Part shown: piece after piece, positions 11,001-18,414 of the stretch
Position numbering within the stretch: the first letter of the stretch is position 1
How the letters are laid out: each line of letters opens with the position of its first letter
Assembly: GCF_042686125.1 (NCBI RefSeq)
Contig: NZ_JBHUOV010000001.1
Span: 1,178,001-1,242,000, forward strand
Direction: 5' to 3'
Origin: Oceanihabitans iliipiscarium
Lineage (GTDB): Bacteria > Bacteroidota > Bacteroidia > Flavobacteriales > Flavobacteriaceae
Length of the DNA: 64,000 nt
Notes under the pieces: generated by a model
Database searches by the model: none
Told to the model about the DNA's origin: nothing
What the model saw: only the letters and a program-made list of their open reading frames with translations
Translations under genes and position numbers: made by a program

Positions 11001-11188
11001 ATTTGAGCAGAATTCTTTTCAGTGCTTGCTTTGATGCTAATCGCTTCAACAGCTTTTAAGGCCGATTGCGTAAGCCCTTTACTTTCTAGGTGTCCAATGT
11101 TTTTCCAAAGCGTGTCATAATCATTTGATTGGGCTTGAGAAAAATGAGCGAAAAGGATAATCATAAATAGTGTGATGGCTTTTTTCAT
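5084..11188 (-). CDS. Alpha-2-macroglobulin family protein with thioester motif
   Basis: Very large exported protein (2034 residues) of the bacterial alpha-2-macroglobulin family, thought to trap proteases that reach the envelope. The start at 11188 (MKKAITLFMIILFAHFSQAQ) gives a signal peptide; an upstream in-frame start at 11230 would bury it. A helical N-terminal region of about 450 residues precedes the macroglobulin domains. An MG2-type motif (TDRSIYRPGQTVYFKG) lies near residue 590, the central A2M domain (DAEGHVSFSFTTPEALTQWK) near 1260, and the thioester motif CNEQ at 1491-1494, starting an alpha-helical toroid. The C-terminal beta domain ends near 2034. No penicillin-binding pbpC partner adjoins it, unlike the enterobacterial yfhM arrangement, and there is no T9SS tail. 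Confidence 0.9.
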   Translation of the reverse strand: MKKAITLFMIILFAHFSQAQSNDYDTLWKNIGHLESKGLTQSALKAVEAISIKASTEKNSAQIVKTLVYKSKYALTLEEDAQLSIINDFKTEITQNAAPTKNLLENMLANLYWQYFNQNRYLFYNRTKTEEKIDTEDFRTWDLQTLFAEIHNHYQRSLENGLLLQQTPLEQYNVLLNVQKNSRTFRPTLFDLLNHNALEFYKTDENSITKPAYKFEIDQPSYLSDVAKFNSLKLSSKDSTSLQLHALKIYQNLLQFHAKDNSPEALTDVNIERLNFVRQHATFNNKDSIYLKALQAESVHHKSHAVSGLYNYEIARLYYQQGHTYQPKNNETFRWEIKKALALCDAVSSKFPKSIAAQKCEVLRSQIMQQTLQIQAETHIPIQQDSRFLIRYKNIEALSFIVYQLSESQFETLNKTYRQDEQQQFIQRLKPLTNWESTLRDESDFQTHTTEVLLPKLNNGRYLIYATPNNNSSTFAFTTLQATNMAVIESTVDNKSVFQVINRHHGKPIPEAHVKVTYQKNNNGKLITENLTSNHKGEVSITKTIIRYTNVKIEVTHNGEKAYFGDYYIYQRNTNNNDKNKTTYKGFLFTDRSIYRPGQTVYFKGIAMKTKDGHSEVYPDEKLTVTLRDANHQELKTLAFVTNDFGSFQGEFVLPNSGLTGRFNLNISSKKVHLDGNANISVEEYKRPKFETSFLPITETYKVNDNITVNGQALAYAGSNITDAKVVYRVHRKVKYPEWYYWYRPAFISEPQEITHGETITDASGNFEIKFNALPDESVDQKSLPIFYYEVTADVTDLNGETRSSRTTISVGYHALLANLSINNKLDKTNKEHKITIDTKNLNGEFAPASGTVKIFKLIAPNTVLRARPWAAPDYQDIPESEFKNKFPHDAYKDEDNSATWKKGKLVFDEKFDTSKSNELELGNIKKWSSGAYSIVLESKDQYGQVVKDEIKTTLYSDKDETLADQQLFSITTNKDQYNVGDLVEITLASAAQDLYVTVDIEKDHKIIKQDIVHLNANKKTISIPVTQNDVGGFSVHYSLSAFNSYQASSLNIAVPYPKTELEIETLTFRDELQPGTDETWRFKIKGPQGEKVSAELLASMYDASLDQFTSPGWNFNPIQQPHYYSNNRRNAGRSYGTKGFRVYNPHKNTAYYAYQSYDQLNWFGFYFGQGHYMYRDTNMMVRSENIQEVQVAAAPLEEAEADATNEISYGFKSEKALIYNHRTEQSGGHFTSEITKKEESDFSGVTIRKNLQETAFFFPQLQTDAEGHVSFSFTTPEALTQWKLQLLAHTKTLNHATTNLETVTQKELMVIPNAPRFLREGDEIVISSKIVNLTEKSLSGEAVLQLFDAVTGERIDKKLYTEAEIPSPKYSGAYGNRSFTVDAKGNTQVAWLLYIPDDVQAVQYKVIAQSGDYSDGEQNALPVLTNRMLVTETLPMWIRSNETKTFTLDKLKNVSSTTLKHHNLALEMTSNPAWYAVQALPYLMEYPYDCNEQTFSRYYANALASHIANSNPRIQEVFNQWKNTDALLSNLEKNQELKSLLIQETPWLRDAQSESEQKKRIALLFDLNKMNNELQSAKRKLENNQMSNGAWPWFAGGRPSRYITQHIITGFGHLDQLGVSSSAVETSSMIQKAIRYLDAEFVQEYKDIRKYNANVDLTKDHLSYTQLHYLYMRSFYPDIEKSNEVQEITSYYLSQISKYWLSRSLYAKGMMALISERLDDNKTAKAILRSLKETSITSEELGMYWKENTNSWYWYQAPIETQALLIEAFAEIENDIETIDNLKIWLLKNKQTNRWKTTKATTEAVYALLLQGSDWLSVTDMVDVVIGHQPINPKQLETVKVEAGTGYYKTSWKGDDIKPEMADVKITKKGKGIAWGSLYWQYFEDLDKITSAETPLKLKKKLFLKTNTDVGEKISEITLDTKLNVGDLVRVRIELSVDRPMEFVHMKDMRAAGLEPVNVLSQYKWQDGLGYYESTKDASTNFFFDYLPKGVFVFEYDLRINNSGHMSNGITTIQSMYAPEFSSHSEGVKITVE
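6309..6331. repeat. REP-like palindrome inside the macroglobulin gene
   Basis: A G+C-rich 23-base stretch with inverted ends (GTTTCG and CGAAAC) around a CTGCGC core flanked by TCGA. It contrasts with the A/T-rich surroundings and resembles the short palindromes (TTTCGACT-GCGCTCGA type) that are common between genes in flavobacteria. Here it is translated in frame as GVSSSAVETSS within the thioester-domain region, near residue 1620. Confidence 0.5.
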
Positions 11189-11302
11189 ATTAATAGTTTT
11201 TCGTAAAACTAACTTCAAAATGTGTTCCAAAAATTCGCATAATGAGTAAAGTCTGCGTTTGGGTTAGTGAAGTTAGTATTTTTATGTGTAAACAAGAAAG
11301 GT

Positions 11303-11310
11303 TACTTTTG
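11303..11310 (+). promoter_or_regulatory. Putative -7 box for the TPR protein gene
   Basis: TACTTTTG fits the Bacteroidota consensus TAnnTTTG and lies 20 bases before the ATG at 11330, leaving a short leader. A matching -33 TTTG is not evident. Confidence 0.4.
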
Positions 11311-11329
11311 AAATATCGACCATTAGTTT

Positions 11330-12283
11330 ATGAAAACTTTTTTTGCTTTTTTATTATTTCCTATGTTATGCTTGAGTCAGACTCCTCTTGATCAAGCAGA
11401 GCAATTACTTCAGCAAAAAAAATATGTAGAAGCAGAGCAGTTATTATCATCGTATGTTACCGATAATCCTAATAATTTAAAAGCTTTAGAGTTTTATGGA
11501 GATGCTTTTGGTTATCAAGAAAAATGGGATTTTGCAATTGTTCAGTATAAAAAATTGGTCAAAGCGAGTCCTAAAGAAGCGAATTACCATTATAAATATG
11601 GAGGTGCTTTAGCAATGAAAACTTTGCAAGTCAATAAATTAAAAGCATTAACTTTAATTGGCGATGTAAAGGAAGCCTTTTTAACTGCTGCACAATTAGA
11701 CAAAAATCATATTAATACACGTTGGGCTTTGGTCGAATTGTACATGCAATTGCCAGGAATTATTGGAGGTAGTCAAAGCACTTCTTTAAAATATGCTAAC
11801 GAGTTAGAAGCCTTGTCTAAAGTCGATGGCTATTTGGCAAAAGGTTATATTTATGAATATGATGATGAGCCAGAACTTGCAGAAATTTATTATAAAAAGG
11901 CCATAACAGAAGGTGGTTCTATTACTTGTTTTGAAAAGCTGTCTAATTTTTATGAAAACACAAATGCACCAGAAAAAGCCTTAGCGACTATTGAAGCTTC
12001 TCAGGCTAAACACCAGCGTAATGCCTTGCACTACCAAATAGGAAAAATAGCTGCAGAGTATAATATACAACTGGCAAAAGGCACCAAGTGTTTAATAACT
12101 TATATCAAGAATTATTCTGCCGAAGATGGTGTTCCCATTGCTTGGGCACATTACCGATTGGCTCAAATTTACAAGCACCAAAACCATAAAGCTAAGGCCT
12201 TAAAACATATCAATTTGGCGCTTTCAGAACGCCCTCAAATCACTGTGTTTAAAACCGAAAAAGAGCGTATTCTTAGCCTTTAA
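11330..12283 (+). CDS. Exported tetratricopeptide-repeat protein
   Basis: Periplasmic or outer-membrane-facing TPR protein of 317 residues. An N-terminal signal peptide (MKTFFAFLLFPMLCLSQ) is followed by helix-turn-helix repeats: AEQLLQQKKYVEAEQLL, then NNLKALEFYGDAFGYQEKWD, and a clear C-terminal pair including AHYRLAQIYKHQNHKAKAL. Such proteins act as assembly scaffolds; no enzymatic motif is present. It is divergent from the macroglobulin gene, with 141 bases between the starts. A copy of the structured repeat begins six bases after its stop codon. Confidence 0.83.
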   Translation: MKTFFAFLLFPMLCLSQTPLDQAEQLLQQKKYVEAEQLLSSYVTDNPNNLKALEFYGDAFGYQEKWDFAIVQYKKLVKASPKEANYHYKYGGALAMKTLQVNKLKALTLIGDVKEAFLTAAQLDKNHINTRWALVELYMQLPGIIGGSQSTSLKYANELEALSKVDGYLAKGYIYEYDDEPELAEIYYKKAITEGGSITCFEKLSNFYENTNAPEKALATIEASQAKHQRNALHYQIGKIAAEYNIQLAKGTKCLITYIKNYSAEDGVPIAWAHYRLAQIYKHQNHKAKALKHINLALSERPQITVFKTEKERILSL

Positions 12284-12288
12284 TTTTG

Positions 12289-12412
12289 GGCGTTCCCTTA
12301 CAGGTCGCGCTTTCACTACTCGCTTTTTTATTTTTGTTATTCCTTAACTAACCGTATCGAATCGCGTATAAAAAATAAAAAGAGCTCAAACACACCGTTC
12401 AATCCCTAACGC
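12289..12412 (+). repeat. Structured intergenic repeat, copy A (upstream of mpl)
   Basis: Closing stem GCGTT (12290-12294) pairs with AACGC (12408-12412). A small inner hairpin CCT/AGG follows. The long third arm pairs GCT plus TTTTTATTTTT (12322-12335) with AAAAATAAAAA, a bulged G (12382), then AGC (to 12385). Conserved blocks shared with copies B and C are GCTTTC near 12309-12314 and TTCAATCCCT before the closing strand. The bases from 12414 to 12520 show nothing further that I recognise. Confidence 0.75.
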
Positions 12413-12523
12413 TATTTACTAGTCATTTCAAACCACGTTAAAAATCCCATAATTTGTGTTTTAATTTCTTCTAAGATTTTAAAAACTTTACCCTTTAGAC
12501 TTCTAACTTCCAACTTCAATTCC

Positions 12524-12531
12524 TATCTTTG
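12524..12531 (+). promoter_or_regulatory. Putative -7 promoter box for mpl
   Basis: TATCTTTG matches TAnnTTTG and lies 22 bases before the ATG at 12553. Its position overlaps an in-frame upstream TTG at 12529, which argues that 12553 is the true start. No convincing -33 box was seen. Confidence 0.45.
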
Positions 12532-12552
12532 AGACTTCTTCAAAGCAAGTTT

Positions 12553-13908
12553 ATGAACGTACATTTTATAGCTATTGGTGGTTCAGCCATGCACAATCTA
12601 GCATTAGCCTTACATAATAAAGGATATCAAGTTACAGGAAGCGACGACACTATTTTCGAGCCTTCAAAATCACGACTCGATGCTAAAGGCTTATTACCAG
12701 AAAAATTTGGCTGGTTTCCAGAAAAAATCACTTCAAATCTAGATGCTATTGTTTTAGGGATGCACGCCAAAGCCGATAATCCTGAACTATTAAAAGCCCA
12801 AGATTTAGGATTGAAAATTTATAGCTACCCAGAATTTTTATACGAACAATCAAAGCATAAAACGAGAGTAGTTATTGGAGGAAGCCATGGGAAAACAACA
12901 ATAACGTCTATGATTTTACATGTTATGCATTATCATAATCGTGATGTAGATTATATGGTTGGTGCTCAGTTGGAAGGTTTCGATGTTATGGTCAAGCTAA
13001 CTGAAGATAACGACTTTATTGTTCTTGAAGGCGATGAATATTTAAGTTCACCAATAGACCGACGACCAAAATTTCATTTATATAAACCCAATATTGCCCT
13101 ACTTAGTGGTATTGCTTGGGATCATATTAATGTGTTTCCAACTTATGAGGGCTACGTTGAACAGTTCAGCATCTTTATCGATAGTATTGTCAAAGGTGGA
13201 AGTATAAGTTATAATGAAGAAGATTCTGAAGTAAAGCGTGTTGTTGAAGCCAGTGAAAATACTATTAGAAAGCTAGCCTATCATACGCCAGAATATAGTG
13301 TAAAGCATGGGCAAACACTTTTAATGACTCCTGAAGGGGAGTTGCCTATTGAAGTTTTTGGAAAACATAATCTTAACAATTTAGCAGGAGCAAAGTGGAT
13401 TTGCCAACACATGGGCATTGATGAAGACGATTTTTATGAAGCCATTGCCACTTTTTCTGGAGCTAGTAAACGACTAGAAAAAATAGCCGAAACTGCAACT
13501 AGTGTGGCTTATAAAGATTTTGCCCATTCACCATCTAAAGTAGAAGCAACAACTAATGCTGTGAAAGAGCAGTACGAAAATAGAACTCTTGTGGCTTGCT
13601 TAGAACTGCACACTTATTCGAGTTTAAATGCAGAGTTTTTGAAAGAATATAAAGGTGCTTTAGCTGCAGCAGATGTTGCAGTTGTATTTTACTCACCTCA
13701 TGCTGTTGAAATTAAAAAGTTAAAAGAAGTAACGCATGAGCAAATAGCCTCTGCCTTTGAACGTGATGACCTTATTATTTTCACTAATCCATACGATTTT
13801 AAAGACTTTTTATTTTCGCAAAATTTTGACAATAAAGCTTTGCTGCTCATGAGTTCTGGTAACTATGGAGGCTTAGATTTTGATGCGGTTGAAAGTTTAA
13901 TAGCTTAA
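12553..13908 (+). CDS. mpl: UDP-N-acetylmuramate:murein tripeptide ligase Mpl
   Basis: Cytosolic Mur-ligase family enzyme of 451 residues that attaches recycled murein tripeptide (L-Ala-gamma-D-Glu-meso-DAP) to UDP-N-acetylmuramate. The N-terminal Rossmann segment (HFIAIGGSAMHNLA) is that of Mpl and MurC. The ATP-binding loop GGSHGKTT is at 109-116, the central domain has LEGDEYLSS and SGIAWDHINVFPTYEGY, and the C-terminal domain has GASKRLEKIAE and DFAHSPSKVEAT. The variation at DEYLSS and DHINVFPT favours Mpl over MurC, and murC is normally in the dcw cluster. The stop overlaps the convergent phosphoesterase gene by four bases. Confidence 0.9.
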   Translation: MNVHFIAIGGSAMHNLALALHNKGYQVTGSDDTIFEPSKSRLDAKGLLPEKFGWFPEKITSNLDAIVLGMHAKADNPELLKAQDLGLKIYSYPEFLYEQSKHKTRVVIGGSHGKTTITSMILHVMHYHNRDVDYMVGAQLEGFDVMVKLTEDNDFIVLEGDEYLSSPIDRRPKFHLYKPNIALLSGIAWDHINVFPTYEGYVEQFSIFIDSIVKGGSISYNEEDSEVKRVVEASENTIRKLAYHTPEYSVKHGQTLLMTPEGELPIEVFGKHNLNNLAGAKWICQHMGIDEDDFYEAIATFSGASKRLEKIAETATSVAYKDFAHSPSKVEATTNAVKEQYENRTLVACLELHTYSSLNAEFLKEYKGALAAADVAVVFYSPHAVEIKKLKEVTHEQIASAFERDDLIIFTNPYDFKDFLFSQNFDNKALLLMSSGNYGGLDFDAVESLIA

Positions 13909-16271
13909 TCAATCTTTACAAATTTAAAACTATGCTTACTTGTGGCATTGGTAAACGAAATAATATATAATCCAGTGTTAAAGGAAGAAGTATCAATATA
14001 ACTATCCTGAGATTTAAAGCGGGTATTATAAATTACACGCCCTAAAGCATCAGTAATTTCAATATTCTTAAAGGCTATAGACGATTTATAAAATAGCTTA
14101 TCTTTCGTTGGGTTAGGATAAATCTTAATGGTGCTTTTTGGAGTTGCATCTACTGTACTTAAGGTCGGACAATTGGCTTCCATTAGGCGCAAATTTAAAT
14201 TATCAAAATAAGAGTCATTATCTGTTCCTGATAATCGATTGCCTTTAAGGACGAATCTTAGTATTCGAGTTCCAGAAGGTATTGTTTGATAACCAATTCT
14301 TAATAACCATTCAGGAGTTGTATTAGAGAGTGTGGGTGTGTTTCCTATAAACGAAGCAGTACCATCTAAAAAATCAACATACAATTCTGGTAAGTCGTTG
14401 TTACCTGCCCAAGCTCTTAAATAGCCAGAAAACTCAACTTGATAACTGCCAGCGTCTATTTGTGAAGCGTAAGTACTTACATCGATATCTTGATAGGCTA
14501 AGCCAGTAGTTTGCTCATTGGCACAAACACCACCAACGGCAAAAAAATGAGTGCCTTCATAGGTAGGTACTGAACCACATTCGTCGCTAATTAAAGACTC
14601 AATATCTCCTGTCCAATTAGTAATCCCGGATTCAGCATTAGGGTTTAATAAAAGGTTTGATGTGATGTAATTGCCTTCAACCGTATTTATGCTTACTGGT
14701 GTTGACCAAGCACTCCAAGTTAAATTTTCATTTCTGTAGCGTACACGCCAACAATATGATGTGTTTCCGGCTAAAGAAAAACTGTTTTCATCTGTTAAAT
14801 CATCACTAGCTTGAGTATTTATTTCGTTATACCAATTAGTAGATTGTTTCCATATGTCTTGAACACTTGGGTCTGAAAAATCACAGCCTTCTACAATTTG
14901 CCAATGTGAGGCTTGGTGTGTATTAGCTCCATTATTAAATGATGAAGCTTTTAGATTTACACAAGTAACAGCGATATCACCAATTGGAGATAGGCCAATT
15001 GGTGTTTCTGGAGCAGTATCAAAACGCTTAATAGTTATTTCATCACTTAATGTATTATTTTCAAAAGTATCTTGATCACCTTGAGAGTATCGTTTTAATA
15101 CGAATTTAGGATCTGTTCCAGCTTCAACTTCTAGCATGACAAATCCATATTCATCTTCACTTAATACAAATTCTTCATAATCTGCATTTGGAAATTCGCC
15201 CCAATTATCAATTGCTCCGCCAGCAGTAGCAACATTGACCCATAGGTGATTATGATCTCTTGACTGTCCTCTAGAATAGGCGTGCGTATGTCCAAAAAAG
15301 TGAATAGAAGGTTTATTATATGATGTTGAAAAATTTTCTAATAGGCCAATCACATCACCAGTGAAATCTAATTCTCCTGGTGTCCATAATTCAGATTTAT
15401 AAGGATGATGGAGTTGAGCAAAAACAAAATCGATAGTCGAGTCTCCTCCAGCATCATCAAGAACGGTCTGTAACCAGTTTAATTGGGTTAATAAATCACC
15501 TGAAGGACTATTAGAATTTAAGCCAATAACTCTAACATTAGATAAGTCTTTATACCACCATTCTTCTGGGTTAGAAGGAGAACCGTTTAAGGGTAAAGTT
15601 ATATAATCAAGAAATAATGAAATTCCAGTGCCATAATACTCATGATTTCCAGGCACAGGATACATAGGAACATAAGGTGTAATACCATCTGCTGGTTCTA
15701 AAAATGAATCCCTCCAAGATGCATATGTACCAGTAGCAACTAAATCACCAGGAATAAGAATTGCTTCAATATCTTCCATGCCATTTGTGTAATTGGCATT
15801 GGCTACTGGAATTACACCAGCATCAATAATGGTTTCAAAAACGTTAGGTCTTGAACTATCACGTTGCATATCCGACATCGCAACTAAATTTAAGGCTTTT
15901 TCCGAGTTTTTTGTTGGATGTGTTTTAAAGGTATATAGTGATGATATTATTCCTGTGCTTGTTCTAACTTTGTAGTAGTATTTTGTGTCTGCAGTTAAAC
16001 CAGATACTGTAGCTGTATGTATTCTATTTGAACCTTCACCAGCAATAGAAATACTAGTAACTGTGTTTGTTAATGTAAATGCATCAATTCCCCAATCCAG
16101 AAACCCATCATTAGCTGAATCGGTTTCCCACATAATAGACATATTATTTGGACTTCCATTTTGAAGATATGGCGTAACTATAATATTTTGAGCGTTAAGG
16201 ATAAAAGAATATCCTATTAAAATTAAGAAGGTATAAACTTTCTTTAAATGCGTAAAGCGAGGGATGAACAT
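13905..16271 (-). CDS. Secreted purple-acid-phosphatase-like phosphoesterase with T9SS domain
   Basis: Predicted secreted metallophosphoesterase of 788 residues. A signal peptide ends near residue 28 (ILNAQ). A fibronectin-like N-terminal domain of the purple acid phosphatase type follows (VTPYLQNGSPNNMSIMWET, then TKYYYKVRTS). The calcineurin-like catalytic domain, at about 125-385, has SDMQ, PGDLV, PGNHEYYG, LHHPYKS and FGHTHAYSRG, which together supply the dinuclear metal ligands. A second fibronectin-like domain lies around 410-520 (SYCWRVRYRNENLTWSAWS), then a jelly-roll-like domain, and a type A sorting domain (IYPNPTKD to SFKFVKID). Substrate probably an exogenous phosphate ester. It converges on mpl with a 4-base overlap. 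Confidence 0.87.
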   Translation of the reverse strand: MFIPRFTHLKKVYTFLILIGYSFILNAQNIIVTPYLQNGSPNNMSIMWETDSANDGFLDWGIDAFTLTNTVTSISIAGEGSNRIHTATVSGLTADTKYYYKVRTSTGIISSLYTFKTHPTKNSEKALNLVAMSDMQRDSSRPNVFETIIDAGVIPVANANYTNGMEDIEAILIPGDLVATGTYASWRDSFLEPADGITPYVPMYPVPGNHEYYGTGISLFLDYITLPLNGSPSNPEEWWYKDLSNVRVIGLNSNSPSGDLLTQLNWLQTVLDDAGGDSTIDFVFAQLHHPYKSELWTPGELDFTGDVIGLLENFSTSYNKPSIHFFGHTHAYSRGQSRDHNHLWVNVATAGGAIDNWGEFPNADYEEFVLSEDEYGFVMLEVEAGTDPKFVLKRYSQGDQDTFENNTLSDEITIKRFDTAPETPIGLSPIGDIAVTCVNLKASSFNNGANTHQASHWQIVEGCDFSDPSVQDIWKQSTNWYNEINTQASDDLTDENSFSLAGNTSYCWRVRYRNENLTWSAWSTPVSINTVEGNYITSNLLLNPNAESGITNWTGDIESLISDECGSVPTYEGTHFFAVGGVCANEQTTGLAYQDIDVSTYASQIDAGSYQVEFSGYLRAWAGNNDLPELYVDFLDGTASFIGNTPTLSNTTPEWLLRIGYQTIPSGTRILRFVLKGNRLSGTDNDSYFDNLNLRLMEANCPTLSTVDATPKSTIKIYPNPTKDKLFYKSSIAFKNIEITDALGRVIYNTRFKSQDSYIDTSSFNTGLYIISFTNATSKHSFKFVKID

Positions 16272-16423
16272 TGTTTAGAGAATTAAAGAATAAACAATAT
16301 ACAATATTTTTTACGCTTAATACTATTTTAAAAGAAGTAGCGTTAACTAATTAAACCAAACCAAAACAACTACATTTTATAAAGCACCATTACGTTTTAA
16401 TTATAACTAAACCTTAAATTTAT

Positions 16424-17065
16424 ATGAAACGTATTCTTTTTTCAGTATGCTTTTTTGCCCTTTTCTTTTCTTGTAATTCTAGCGATGATAACCCTTTAAA
16501 CCAAGAACCTGAGGCTAATTTTTATGCCTTAGCCGTGGGTAATGCTTGGGTATATAAAAACTATAAATACAATACGACCACTGAAGCTTATGATGATACA
16601 GGCGTTATAGATTCCGTAAGTATTGTAGGAACAGAAATCATTTCAGATCACACCTATTTTAAGTTTAGACGATGGACAACAGGTAACGAAGCTAATATCA
16701 CATTTTGTAACCCTAATGGAGAACATTTTGAATGGCTCAGAGATTCTTTAGGAAATTTGATTGATCATAATGGTGCTGTTAAGTTTACCAACAGTGATTT
16801 TTCTGAACGCTTAGTTTTAGAAAATACTTGGGGAAATATTTATGAAACCTTAACCACTGAAACTACTTCTTTAAGTGTTGAAGCGGGAGAGTTTAGTTGT
16901 ATTAATTCTGAGCGTTTTGCAAGAAATGAAGATGGCGAACAATTGCCTGGTTTAGATCGATTTTATTATGCCGATGGTATTGGTTTAATTCATGATACAT
17001 CGTCATTCGTGACTTCCGATAGACCTTCAATAAAAAGGCGTTTAGATTCTTATATTATCAACTAA
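16424..17065 (+). CDS. Hypothetical lipoprotein
   Basis: Predicted lipoprotein of 213 residues, function unknown. The signal peptide MKRILFSVCFFALFFSC ends in the lipobox FFSC with Cys at 17, followed by NSSDDNP, an acidic residue run that in flavobacteria often accompanies surface export. The mature domain starts with YALAVGNAWVYKNYKYN, a pattern recurrent in Bacteroidota lipoproteins with a beta-sandwich. It is divergent from the phosphoesterase gene (152 bases between starts) and overlaps the PaiB-like gene by four bases tail to tail. Confidence 0.75.
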   Translation: MKRILFSVCFFALFFSCNSSDDNPLNQEPEANFYALAVGNAWVYKNYKYNTTTEAYDDTGVIDSVSIVGTEIISDHTYFKFRRWTTGNEANITFCNPNGEHFEWLRDSLGNLIDHNGAVKFTNSDFSERLVLENTWGNIYETLTTETTSLSVEAGEFSCINSERFARNEDGEQLPGLDRFYYADGIGLIHDTSSFVTSDRPSIKRRLDSYIIN

Positions 17066-17658
17066 AAAACTTTATCTAAAAATGTTTTAATACGGTCTTG
17101 ATTCGCACGAATCAATTCCGCTCTAGCATTTGCTGTATCCTTAGTTTTTTTGTCTTGAGAGAGTTTAAATTTACCTTCCCAAGCATGAATTGTAATTTCA
17201 AACATTTTGATATAATCCAAATTGGCCTCCATTCTTGGGTTATCAACCTCTAGTTTATACTTGTGATTTGGTGCTTCTAAAAATTCGGTCATACTAATAA
17301 GCGATGCTTTTAAGGCTTCCTTACTTTCTATAGCTTTAACAGTACAGTTTAAGTGGACTTTAATATAGTTCCAAGTTGGTAATTGTGTTGTCGTATACAC
17401 ACTTGGTGAAATATAACACTGTGGACCAGAAAATATAATATCAAGCGGATTATTATTGCACATCAATTTAGTTTGAGGGTTATAAATATCAATATGGCCA
17501 ATGAGTTTACCATCAGTTTCCCTGTAAATTAAAGGTAAATGTGTAATTAAAGGTTGATTGTTTTCAATAGAAATAACCGTCGCTAAAGGATAAGTTTTTA
17601 TCACTTCAATCATATGTTCCTTAGTGTTGTCTTGGTGATATTTTGGAGGATAATTCAT
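17062..17658 (-). CDS. PaiB-family FMN-binding protein
   Basis: Cytosolic split-barrel flavoprotein of 198 residues, similar to Bacillus PaiB, a negative regulator of degradative enzymes. Family marks are MNYPPKYHQ at the N terminus, an ATVISIENNQPLITHLPL strand pair, GPQCYISPSVY near residue 90, and TWNYIKVHLNCTV, the conserved TWNY-VH signature. No helix-turn-helix DNA-binding segment is obvious, so a direct regulatory role in this organism is unproven and an oxidoreductase-like function remains possible. Divergent from radC with a 57-base gap. Confidence 0.85.
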   Translation of the reverse strand: MNYPPKYHQDNTKEHMIEVIKTYPLATVISIENNQPLITHLPLIYRETDGKLIGHIDIYNPQTKLMCNNNPLDIIFSGPQCYISPSVYTTTQLPTWNYIKVHLNCTVKAIESKEALKASLISMTEFLEAPNHKYKLEVDNPRMEANLDYIKMFEITIHAWEGKFKLSQDKKTKDTANARAELIRANQDRIKTFLDKVF

Positions 17659-17715
17659 ATTGTAGAAAATAATCTATATATTTAATAACTATAAAAATAC
17701 TAATTAATTAGAAGT

Positions 17716-18414
17716 ATGTCTATTAAACCGTCTTCATTTTCAATAAAACAATGGAACCAAGACGATCAACCTCGAGAAAAATTACGCGACAAAGGAAAGT
17801 CGGCTTTAAGTGATGCTGAATTAGTCGCAATTTTAATTGGCTCTGGAAATAGAAACGAAAGTGCAGTTACTTTATGTCAGCGAATCTTACTAGAAGTCGA
17901 TCATAATTTAAATGCATTAGGTAAATTATCAATACAACAATTAACTCAATTTAAAGGCATAGGAGAAGCAAAAGCCATAAGTATTATAGCTGCTTTAGAA
18001 TTAGGACGACGAAGGCGAAAAGAAAAAGCTTTAAAGCATAACAAGATTAGTTCAAGTGTATCAGTATTTGAATTCATGCAACCACTTATTGGCGAATTAC
18101 CGCACGAAGAGTTCTGGATCGTATTTTTGAATAATTCTAATGTTGTAATTCAGAAAGATCAATTGAGTAAAGGTGGTATTACAGGAACTTTAGTTGATAT
18201 ACGTTTAGCGCTTAAACGCGCACTAGAAGTAGGAGCAACAGGTATAATTTTAGTGCATAACCATCCCTCAGGAACTTTAAAGCCAAGCGAAGCAGATAAA
18301 CAACTTACTAGAAAATTAAAAACGGCTGCAGAAAGTTTAGATATAAAAGTATTAGACCATGTGATTATAACCGAAAAATCATATTTTAGCTTTGCTGATG
18401 ATAATTTGTTGTAA
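17716..18414 (+). CDS. radC: RadC family protein (JAB/MPN domain)
   Basis: Cytosolic protein of 232 residues. A helix-hairpin-helix region (FKGIGEAKA at about 80-87) precedes a JAB1/MPN-type domain with metal ligands in HNHPSG (181-186) and the downstream Asp in SEAD (194), plus an upstream Glu in PHEEFW. The name RadC is historical; its role in DNA repair is doubtful and a metal-dependent hydrolase or nuclease activity is more likely. The next gene begins at the base after the stop codon, and a third follows with an 11-base overlap, so radC heads a compact operon. Confidence 0.94.
   Translation: MSIKPSSFSIKQWNQDDQPREKLRDKGKSALSDAELVAILIGSGNRNESAVTLCQRILLEVDHNLNALGKLSIQQLTQFKGIGEAKAISIIAALELGRRRRKEKALKHNKISSSVSVFEFMQPLIGELPHEEFWIVFLNNSNVVIQKDQLSKGGITGTLVDIRLALKRALEVGATGIILVHNHPSGTLKPSEADKQLTRKLKTAAESLDIKVLDHVIITEKSYFSFADDNLL

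Noticed and set aside
16272..16423. Possible palindrome (ACGCT with AGCGT) in the divergent spacer
   Set aside because: Only five pairs with a long loop and no supporting promoter element; near chance in this composition.
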